From positions 1 to 5,866 of the forward strand of contig JARXAV010000296.1 of the NCBI GenBank assembly GCA_029865665.1: a stretch of DNA of 5,866 nt, written 5' to 3'. Under the pieces are notes generated by a model. It did no database searches and had not been told where the DNA came from. It was given only the letters and a program-made list of their open reading frames with translations. Numbering within the stretch: the stretch's first letter is position 1; every line of letters begins with the position of its first letter. Both the position numbers and the translations under genes were made by a program. The stretch is from Flectobacillus sp. GTDB lineage: Bacteria > Bacteroidota > Bacteroidia > Cytophagales > Spirosomataceae. Below, one piece after another: positions 1 through 5,866 of the stretch.

Positions 1-1185
1 AATTCTAACGGTATCGCCTTTATGCCCTTTCACTTTTAGCTCAATAATGCCCGAAGCATTTTGCCCTAAATCAAAGACCCAGTCTCCCGAAGGCAAGGCT
101 TTTTTAGTAATCGGTTTAAAAACATCAAATACCCTTAGCGGCTCTGCCATTTGTGAATTTAATTGAGGAATACCCGCCACATAAATAGCTTGTTTCCAAG
201 CTTTGTCGTCAAAAGTAGGCTTATCCCAACCAGCTTGTTCTAAATTGGCATTGTAGTCTTCTCCTCCATAAATACTCGAAAACGTAATAGGACTAGGAGC
301 TGTTTTCCAAGAATTATCACTTACAATATTGTCAGAAGAACCGTCTTTATAATTGATTTGTAAACGGCAAATCAATTTTGGATAGCCAAATTGAACCTTC
401 AATTTTCGATACCTTCCTTTTACCGAAGGGATATAATAAAAGCCATTTCCTAACAGCACTCCCAGACAATTATTCCCATTTTTGATTTCCTTTGTCAAAT
501 CAAATCCCACATAAAGAGCCTGCTTATCATACTTTGTCCAACCCGCATCAAGGAAGTGATTACCTACTTTTTTTCCATTTAAACTCAATTCAAAATGCCC
601 CAGACCACAGATAAAAATGGTCGCTTTGTCAATTGGCTTTTCAATCGAAAAAGGTTTACGAAACATGGGTAAGATATTAGAACCTAAAACTTTATCTTTT
701 GCTCCATCGGTTGGCAAAACGTTTTTTAAAGAATCGGGCAATTCGTCGTAAGCAATCCATTTTGCCCCTTTCCAGTCGCTTACTTGAGGAAGTCCCATTT
801 GCCAAGTTTGAATGTTACTCCAAGTAGATTCGTGTTGGTGATTATCCCAGACTTTCACCTTCCAATAATACGTTTTGACAGCCTCCAAGGCTTTTCCTTG
901 ATAGGCTACTTGCAGCGATTTTGACGAACTAATTTTCCCAGAACTCCAGACATTTCCGACGTTATTTTTCAATAAAGTAGCATTATCCGAAACCAGTAAT
1001 TGATATGCCTGCTGCAATGTCCCCTCTTCTTGACTGCTGATGTTCCAACTTAGATGTGGCTTATTGGTTTCAATGCCAATCGGATTGATGCGGTATTCAC
1101 AACGAAGGTTGCTTAGCTTGATTTGCTGAGAAAAAGCGAGTTGAGCTATGATTAGAAAAAAGAATATAAGTAGTTTGAGTTTCAT
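1..1185 (-). CDS. GH78 alpha-L-rhamnosidase, N-terminal part (3' end beyond window)
   Basis: The frame is open from an ATG at 1185 to the window edge and gives 395 residues without a stop, so the gene is cut at its C-terminal end. Residues 1-19 form a Sec signal peptide: MKLK, a hydrophobic run, then a likely cut after AFS before QQ. There is no lipobox cysteine, so the product is probably periplasmic or secreted. Residues about 25-135 look like the Ig/fibronectin-like N-terminal domain of GH78 enzymes (HLSW, YQLLVSD, VWSSGK, YYWKVKVWD, W.MGL). Residues about 140-335 match the Bac_rhamnosid_N sugar-binding domain (AKWI, GLGHFELSLNG, LDAGWTKYDK, LGVLLGNGFY, YGGEDYNA). Residues about 345-395 begin the next beta domain (FDLGQNASGIIELKVKGHKGD). 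The catalytic (alpha/alpha)6 barrel should lie beyond the left edge and cannot be checked. The family releases terminal alpha-L-rhamnose by inversion. The gene follows the GH95 gene after 100 nt and may have its own promoter. The family call is firm; the exact substrate is unknown. Confidence 0.9.
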   Translation of the reverse strand, partial: MKLKLLIFFFLIIAQLAFSQQIKLSNLRCEYRINPIGIETNKPHLSWNISSQEEGTLQQAYQLLVSDNATLLKNNVGNVWSSGKISSSKSLQVAYQGKALEAVKTYYWKVKVWDNHQHESTWSNIQTWQMGLPQVSDWKGAKWIAYDELPDSLKNVLPTDGAKDKVLGSNILPMFRKPFSIEKPIDKATIFICGLGHFELSLNGKKVGNHFLDAGWTKYDKQALYVGFDLTKEIKNGNNCLGVLLGNGFYYIPSVKGRYRKLKVQFGYPKLICRLQINYKDGSSDNIVSDNSWKTAPSPITFSSIYGGEDYNANLEQAGWDKPTFDDKAWKQAIYVAGIPQLNSQMAEPLRVFDVFKPITKKALPSGDWVFDLGQNASGIIELKVKGHKGDTVRI

Positions 1186-1207
1186 TATTTTTAGAAATAA
1201 GTAGGAA

Positions 1208-1215
1208 CAAAAGTA
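1208..1215 (-). promoter_or_regulatory. Candidate Bacteroidota -7 promoter element for the downstream GH78 gene
   Basis: Read on the minus strand this is TACTTTTG, an exact match to the Bacteroidota -7 consensus TAnnTTTG. It ends 22 nt before the ATG at 1185, which would give a leader of roughly 15-18 nt. No TTG or TTTG is seen at the expected -33 distance, so only half of the promoter is supported. The stretch before the ATG (TTTCTAAAAATA) is A-rich and has no Shine-Dalgarno, as is common in this phylum. If the element is real, the GH78 gene can be transcribed separately from the GH95 gene. Confidence 0.4.
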
Positions 1216-1285
1216 CAGGAGAAAACTAAATTGAGGTTGTAGTATTTCTCCCGTATCTTATAGCATATTAGCAATAATAGTAACC

Positions 1286-3709
1286 CTATTTTCTGATTAT
1301 TGTATATAATTTACCCTTTTGAGATGAAAACGCCAGTTCGTACAAACCTTGCTTGTTAAGTCTTGCTTTTTCTACTGAACCCGACACACCAAAACATTCT
1401 TTTGCTAGTACTTTACAAATTCCACCATTTTTGCTTAAAATACTTGCTTGATTGAGTTCATTGTTTTTCCAAGCTAAGGAAATCTCAAAATTCCCACGAG
1501 CAACCAAACCATTTATACTGCCATCTTTCCAAGCTGTTGGTAGAGCAGGTAGCAATTGAATATAGCCTAAATGACTCTGCAAAAGCATTTCAGCCAGCCC
1601 TGCGGTAGCACCAAAATTACCATCTATCTGAAAAGGAGGATGCGTGTCAAACAAATTATTCAAGGTTGATTTTTTCAACAACTCTTGATACATTTTGTAC
1701 GCATGGTTACCGTCTAATAACCTCGCCCAAAAATTAATCTTCCAAGCTTTACTCCACCCAGTTCCCCCGTCACCTCTGATTTCTAAGGTTTTACGGCAGG
1801 CATTGGCAAAGGTAGTGTCTAATAGCGGAGAAATTTGTCGTCCAGGGTGCAAGGCAAACAAGTGCGAAACATGACGATGTTCGGGTTCTTTATCTTCCCA
1901 ATCGTCGAACCATTCGACTAAATTCCCTTTTTTACCAATTTTTAAGGGATTGAGTTTCTGCTTTTTTGTTTCTAGTAATTGAGCAAAATCAGCATCAATT
2001 TTTAATAATTTAGCCGCTTCAATGACATTGGTATATAAATCCCAAATGATTTCCATGTCCATTGCCGAGGCTACCGTGACCGTTCCCTCATAGCCTTTTG
2101 GATGAATGTACACGTTCTCTGGCGAAGTTGACGGAGCTGTCAATAACTTTCCATCCTTTTCGATAAGCCAATCGTTACAAAATTCGGCAGCAGCTTTCAT
2201 TAAGGGATAAGCTGTTTTTCGGAGGTAAGAAAAATCGCCACTGTATAAATAATTCTCATATAAATGCTGTGATAACCAAGGGCTTCCCAAACTCCAGTTA
2301 GCCCATTTGGGGTCGCCTGTTCCTTCTCCAACAGGATTAGTTGCTGCCCAAATATCGCTATTATGGTGTACAACCCAGCCATTCATATTGTAGTAATTGC
2401 GAGCTGTAGCAGTTCCATTTTTCGCCATACGTTCAATATGCTTTACAAGCGGTTCCGTCATTTCGTACAAATTACAAACATTTGCCATCCAATAATTCAT
2501 CTGCAAATTGATATTGGTTGTATAATTACTTCTCCATGAAGGCGATAATTCCTTATTCCAAATCCCTTGTAAATTAGCAGGCATTCCACCTTGACGAGAC
2601 GATGAAATCAGTAAGTAACGCCCAAATTGAAAGTAAAGCTGTTCCAAAGCAGCATCATTTCCTGTTTTTTGATAATCTCTTAACCGTTCATCGGTCGCTT
2701 TATCGGGAATGTTTGCAGCAATCGAGAGGTCAACACGATTAAAATAGTGTTGGTAATCCTTTAAGTGATCTGATAATAATTGTGGGTAGGGTTTCGCTGA
2801 TGCTTTTTCGAGAAAAGCGATTGCCTTAGCATTTTCGTCAATGCCTTCTTTATCAGGACATTTATCGTAGCCATTAAAGCTTGTCGCTGCACTCAAGAGT
2901 AAGACTACTTCATCTGCCTCTTTAAAAGTTAACGTAGTATCATTGGTATGACTTAGTACTCCATTATTAGCCAAAACCTTCGTACGATATTGAAAACGCA
3001 TCCCATAGCAATCGTCCTTGTCGCTATAGATAACGGGCTTCGGACGGCGACGTTCGTCACTATTAATACGAGCTTTTCCTGATAAAACTAATTGATTATC
3101 AGTAGTTAACATTGTCTTATGCTGTAGCGGATGGGAAACGCCAATCGTGAAATTTAACGACTTTGGTCTACTACTCGTTAATCGCATTACCATTACTTGA
3201 TCTGGAGCGGTAGTGAAAATCTCACGAGTATAAATCACGCCATCGTGTTCAAAGCGAGTAGTTGAAATAGCTTTGGAAATGTCTAAACTACGACGGTAAT
3301 TCTTTACAAGGGTATCCGTAAACAGATGCTTTATAAAAAGATCTCCTAAAGGCTGATACATTTGAGTATTAGGCCCTTGCATATTTCGTAATAACTTTAC
3401 CGCTACATTAACACTATCGTTAAAAAGGGCATTACGTACAGGTTGAAGATAGTTTTTGGCTGTAGGATTAGGATTGAGATTTACAGGGCCACCCGACCAA
3501 AGACTTTGTTCGTTTAGTTGAATCAGTTCGTTGATTGGTCGTCCAAAGACCATCGCTCCTAAACGGCCATTTCCGAGCGGTAAAGCCTCATTCCAATCTT
3601 TAGCAGGTTTATTGTACCATAATACATAGTCTTTTTTTTGAGAAACGACTACTTGCGATAATAGTATTAAACTCCAAAGAGTAACGCTTTTTTTTATGTT
3701 TAGCATCAT
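1286..3709 (-). CDS. GH95 exo-glycosidase (alpha-L-fucosidase / alpha-L-galactosidase family), secreted
   Basis: The product removes terminal alpha-L-fucose or alpha-L-galactose from glycan branches by inversion. The frame stays open to an ATG at 3760 (824 residues). I prefer the paired ATGs at 3709/3706 because MLNIKKS followed by a hydrophobic run and VVS before QKK is a normal Sec signal peptide, giving 806-807 residues, a usual GH95 length. In the 824-residue numbering, the N-terminal beta domain spans about 47-320 ([13 protein letters not shown] at 61-73, [11 protein letters not shown] at 81-91). The (alpha/alpha)6 catalytic domain spans about 330-730, and a beta domain ends the protein. 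Catalytic candidates by motif are N416 and N418 in [11 protein letters not shown], the general acid E548 in TSPEN, and D713 in [14 protein letters not shown] at 628-633 is also present. All are intact. Position 414, two residues before the first catalytic Asn, is Thr rather than His, which points toward L-galactose. The gene lies between two GH78 genes on the same strand. The family is certain; the sugar preference is inferred. Confidence 0.94.
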   Translation of the reverse strand: MMLNIKKSVTLWSLILLSQVVVSQKKDYVLWYNKPAKDWNEALPLGNGRLGAMVFGRPINELIQLNEQSLWSGGPVNLNPNPTAKNYLQPVRNALFNDSVNVAVKLLRNMQGPNTQMYQPLGDLFIKHLFTDTLVKNYRRSLDISKAISTTRFEHDGVIYTREIFTTAPDQVMVMRLTSSRPKSLNFTIGVSHPLQHKTMLTTDNQLVLSGKARINSDERRRPKPVIYSDKDDCYGMRFQYRTKVLANNGVLSHTNDTTLTFKEADEVVLLLSAATSFNGYDKCPDKEGIDENAKAIAFLEKASAKPYPQLLSDHLKDYQHYFNRVDLSIAANIPDKATDERLRDYQKTGNDAALEQLYFQFGRYLLISSSRQGGMPANLQGIWNKELSPSWRSNYTTNINLQMNYWMANVCNLYEMTEPLVKHIERMAKNGTATARNYYNMNGWVVHHNSDIWAATNPVGEGTGDPKWANWSLGSPWLSQHLYENYLYSGDFSYLRKTAYPLMKAAAEFCNDWLIEKDGKLLTAPSTSPENVYIHPKGYEGTVTVASAMDMEIIWDLYTNVIEAAKLLKIDADFAQLLETKKQKLNPLKIGKKGNLVEWFDDWEDKEPEHRHVSHLFALHPGRQISPLLDTTFANACRKTLEIRGDGGTGWSKAWKINFWARLLDGNHAYKMYQELLKKSTLNNLFDTHPPFQIDGNFGATAGLAEMLLQSHLGYIQLLPALPTAWKDGSINGLVARGNFEISLAWKNNELNQASILSKNGGICKVLAKECFGVSGSVEKARLNKQGLYELAFSSQKGKLYTIIRK

Positions 3710-3720
3710 TAGTATTAGTT

Positions 3721-3728
3721 TAAAAGTA
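3721..3728 (-). promoter_or_regulatory. Weak -7-like promoter element before the GH95 gene
   Basis: On the minus strand this reads TACTTTTA, one mismatch from TAnnTTTG, and it lies 11 nt before the ATG at 3709. The implied leader would be only a few nucleotides long, and no -33 TTG is visible at the right distance. The same six bases TACTTT occur in the better element before the downstream GH78 gene. If the ATG at 3760 is the true start, this site is inside the coding region and the call fails. Confidence 0.2.
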
Positions 3729-3806
3729 TGTGTCATTAATTGTTCTGAGATAAGTAACATATTGCCACAATATACTCTCTCAATGTACCATGACTTGTCC
3801 TGATAG

Positions 3807-3826
3807 TGCTAAAACATTGCTAAACA
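3807..3826. repeat. Short direct repeat, one helical turn apart, possible operator
   Basis: On the plus strand TGCTAAAACA (3807-3816) is followed by TGCTAAACA (3818-3826). The copies differ by one A and start 11 bp apart, so they would face the same side of the DNA helix. They sit about 100 nt upstream of the GH95 start, between that gene and the hairpin that follows the upstream GH78 gene. Such spacing suits a dimeric regulator, but the units are short and AT-rich, so chance is a serious alternative. Confidence 0.2.
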
Positions 3827-3828
3827 AG

Positions 3829-3872
3829 ATAGCCTGTTTTTATAGCATTTTTTTACTATAAAAACAGGCTAT
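3829..3872 (-). terminator. Perfect 17-bp hairpin downstream of the GH78 gene, probable terminator or mRNA 3'-end stabiliser
   Basis: Positions 3829-3845 and 3856-3872 are exact reverse complements over 17 bp around a 10-nt loop (3846-3855). The stem holds a GC-rich AGCCTG block toward its base and an A/T-rich part next to the loop. It begins 20 nt after the stop codon of the upstream GH78 gene, which is where a terminator would be. The base after the stem is not a proper U-run (CTTGTTTAG on the minus strand), so it departs from the textbook intrinsic terminator. It could instead protect the 3' end of the upstream transcript, giving different mRNA levels for the GH78 and GH95 genes. The structure is certain; its function is inferred. 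Confidence 0.55.
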
Positions 3873-3892
3873 ACCTTACTGATTATCAATAC

Positions 3893-5866
3893 TTATAAAC
3901 TATATGCTACTGTATAAGAAACACCCTTTTCAACCGTCAATTCATAGTTGCCAGTCGAAACCTCTTTAACAATTCCTTGCTTACACGTTGGTTTAGTTTT
4001 GCTTTTGAAGCGTAGCGTTCCCATACCTGCATCTGCACCCGTCACTTTAATTTCTTTGGTCGAAACGGTTAATTTCACATCGCCTTTAGGAGTTGGGACA
4101 GCCCCTTCCATCCATTGTAAACCACCTAGCTGGGGTTCAATCAAATAGGTTTCGTAGGCAGGAGAAAGTGGTTTTACGCCTAGATAATACTTACCTAATA
4201 AGTAAATCGGACTAGCTCCCCACGCATGACAAAGGCTTTTTCCAAACTCACGTCCATACATCCCGTAGTGTTCTGCCCCTTTTTTAGTAGGATTATACTC
4301 TTCCCAGAAAGACGTTGCTCCCAAGTTTAACATTCCCCCCCAATAATCTTTCATTTCTTTCAACACATAAGCTTGTTCGCCCAAAGCACAAAGAGCTTCT
4401 AACTCATAAAAACGCATATAAGGAGTCGTGATTTTTTGAATTTTATCGTTTAACAACACGTGCGTTTTAATGTCTTGCTTCTTCGATTCGTCCAAATAAT
4501 TGAAGAAAATAGCGAACATATTGCTATAACGAGTTACGTTATCCGTCTGCTTTCCGTCCACCTGACTATGTACAAAGGCGTGTTTGTCATTGTTCCAGTA
4601 GTTCGTAAAAAACTTCGCTTTTAACTCCGAACCAATGGCTTTATAACGTTCAGCTCCTTTACTATCTTTGGCAATATCAGCACATAAAGCCATGGTTTCT
4701 AAACTTCTAGTCAATAACAACTGCTCGAAACTTACTTCCCCTTTTTTGCTTAACCCTTCTGCCCAGTCAATAAAAATCCAGTCGCCAGCTAAGCCTTCCA
4801 TCATGCCATTTTTATTACGACGGCTCAAACAGTATTCCATTAAGGACTGCATTCTTGGATAAAACTGCTTGATAAACTCTTTATCTCCTGTATATTGATA
4901 GTAGTCGTAAATCCCTAAGAACCAATAAAATGTATAATCCATAATGGTATTAATATGGCTTGTCACAGGGTCTTTGCCACGTAATGCCAGTAAAGTACGG
5001 CTAACGGTCGGCGAATCGAAGAACAAATAATAATTCATCAAATAACTCTGATACGCATCGCCAGACCATACCCAACGGTCACGTTTGATTCCGTCGATAA
5101 AAAACTCACGAGTGTTGAGGTGTAATGTGTATTTGGCTACGTCATAAATCTTATTAATTTGTTCATCCGAACAACGGAAACCACCTCGATCTGCCACAGG
5201 TAAAAACTCGTATAACATTGATACAGAGTCAATAGCAACACTGCCATCAAAGCTAACATTTACGTATCTAAATGCTTTGGTTAAACTCGTCGTAGAATCT
5301 TTCTTTTGAGCTAAATCAACTTCCAAAATATCCAAGGTTTCACAATGTTCTGGCGACAAGGCTTCTTCTTTCGATTCACCATAATAAATCGTTACATTTC
5401 CTTTTCCTTTTAAGCCTTTTAGTTTTACAAAACCAAACGTTTCTTTTCCATAATCCAATAAGATTGACTTATCTTTCTTTTCGGTCTTAACGGCAAACTG
5501 TTCTTTGGTTGCAAGAGTAAATTTTGAGGGAGGTGTTTGCGGAGAATTGAAATTCCAAGAACCTGCATTCAACCATGTAGTACCCGACTGGTCAGAAGCT
5601 TTTCCTGTTTCGTCAATCCATTCTTTATCTTCAAACGTTACTAACCATGAAGCATCCGAAACGATGGTTTTTCCTTTTACAAAAATAGACGGCACTCGGT
5701 CTTGGCAAAAAACCTTCAAGCTAATACGGTGTTTTCCAGCAGGAATAGTAATCTTTTTAGGATAACCAATAAAAGGTTTTCCGTCTAATTTTACGTTATA
5801 CTGTCCTTCTACAAACAACTCGACTTCCTCCGTAGCAGGTACGTCAAAATCTTTGTGGAAGTCGAT
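3893..5866 (-). CDS. GH78 alpha-L-rhamnosidase-like protein, 5' end beyond window
   Basis: The frame runs open from the right edge to a stop at 3893-3895, giving 657 visible residues. A TTG at 5818 could be taken as a start, but 16 in-frame codons precede it without a stop and continue the first beta domain (FHKDFDVP), so the true start and any signal peptide lie outside. In visible numbering, residues 1-110 are a beta-sandwich resembling the N-terminal domain of GH78 enzymes. Residues about 130-225 are a second beta domain (ILLDYGKETFGFVKL, VTIYYGES, FRYVNV). Residues about 227-565 are the helical catalytic domain and the rest is a C-terminal beta domain (LSPAYETYLIEPQ, GAVPTPKGDVKL). Catalytic candidates are D258 and D263 in DGIKRDRWVWSGD and E522/E523 in SFWEEYNP; CHAWGASP near 546-553 is also typical. 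The acid motif has Asp-Arg where classic members have Asp-Glu. The role should be removal of terminal L-rhamnose. The GH95 gene follows after about 183 nt, separated by a hairpin. Confidence 0.88.
   Translation of the reverse strand: MDFHKDFDVPATEEVELFVEGQYNVKLDGKPFIGYPKKITIPAGKHRISLKVFCQDRVPSIFVKGKTIVSDASWLVTFEDKEWIDETGKASDQSGTTWLNAGSWNFNSPQTPPSKFTLATKEQFAVKTEKKDKSILLDYGKETFGFVKLKGLKGKGNVTIYYGESKEEALSPEHCETLDILEVDLAQKKDSTTSLTKAFRYVNVSFDGSVAIDSVSMLYEFLPVADRGGFRCSDEQINKIYDVAKYTLHLNTREFFIDGIKRDRWVWSGDAYQSYLMNYYLFFDSPTVSRTLLALRGKDPVTSHINTIMDYTFYWFLGIYDYYQYTGDKEFIKQFYPRMQSLMEYCLSRRNKNGMMEGLAGDWIFIDWAEGLSKKGEVSFEQLLLTRSLETMALCADIAKDSKGAERYKAIGSELKAKFFTNYWNNDKHAFVHSQVDGKQTDNVTRYSNMFAIFFNYLDESKKQDIKTHVLLNDKIQKITTPYMRFYELEALCALGEQAYVLKEMKDYWGGMLNLGATSFWEEYNPTKKGAEHYGMYGREFGKSLCHAWGASPIYLLGKYYLGVKPLSPAYETYLIEPQLGGLQWMEGAVPTPKGDVKLTVSTKEIKVTGADAGMGTLRFKSKTKPTCKQGIVKEVSTGNYELTVEKGVSYTVAYSL

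Noticed and set aside
1276..1290. Small inverted repeat AATAG/CTATT at the end of the GH95 gene as a terminator
   Set aside because: It is only 5 bp, AT-rich, overlaps the stop codon and has no U-run; chance is the simplest explanation.
2200..2382. 60-residue open frame overlapping the GH95 gene
   Set aside because: It lies wholly inside a gene whose protein has intact family motifs in this region, and its own translation shows no recognisable domain.
3710..3760. Upstream ATG at 3760 as the GH95 start
   Set aside because: It adds 17-18 residues before a normal signal peptide, giving an unusually long N-region with an extra hydrophobic patch. The ATGs at 3709/3706 fit secretion better, although 3760 cannot be excluded.
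3948..4148. Plus-strand open frame of 66 codons
   Set aside because: It is antisense to the C-terminal domain of the GH78 gene and shows no recognisable protein features.
4668..4862. Plus-strand open frame of 64 codons
   Set aside because: It is antisense to the GH78 catalytic domain; the sense frame explains the sequence.
5505..5765. Plus-strand open frame of 86 codons
   Set aside because: It is antisense to the N-terminal beta domains of the GH78 gene and has no recognisable motif.
5816..5818. TTG start codon for the right-edge GH78 gene
   Set aside because: The frame continues open to the window edge with residues that fit the same beta domain, and no signal peptide follows the TTG, so it is an internal Leu codon.

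Overview
This window looks like a fragment of a carbohydrate-degradation locus from a Bacteroidota genome. The type fits a polysaccharide utilization locus, although no SusC/SusD pair, transporter or regulator lies inside it. The lineage is inferred from four things: AT-rich DNA, start codons without a Shine-Dalgarno sequence, a TAnnTTTG-type promoter element before one gene, and N-terminal signal peptides on glycosidases of families that are abundant in this phylum. A free-living Cytophagales-type organism would fit, but the sequence alone does not fix the genus.

All three genes are on the minus strand, so transcription runs from high to low coordinates. At 5866-3893 is a GH78 alpha-L-rhamnosidase-like gene that lacks only its 5' end. 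The gap at 3892-3710 holds a perfect 17-bp hairpin just after that gene and a short direct repeat. At 3709-1286 is a complete GH95 gene of the alpha-L-fucosidase / alpha-L-galactosidase family. A 100-nt gap at 1285-1186 carries a promoter-like element. At 1185-1 is the N-terminal 395 residues of a second GH78 alpha-L-rhamnosidase of different architecture, which runs off the left edge and loses its catalytic domain. No gene-free stretch exceeds 300 bases.

Together the products would remove terminal L-rhamnose and L-fucose or L-galactose from a branched glycan, outside the cytoplasm (periplasm or outside). The GH95 enzyme has threonine where characterised fucosidases have histidine, which leans toward alpha-L-galactosidase. 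Two rhamnosidases beside such an enzyme suggest a pectic target such as rhamnogalacturonan side chains. That target is an inference.

I see no RNA gene, CRISPR array, insertion sequence or phage element. I found no evidence of an entirely new biological system. The useful leads are the GH95 specificity residue, the atypical catalytic motif in one GH78 protein and the intergenic hairpin.
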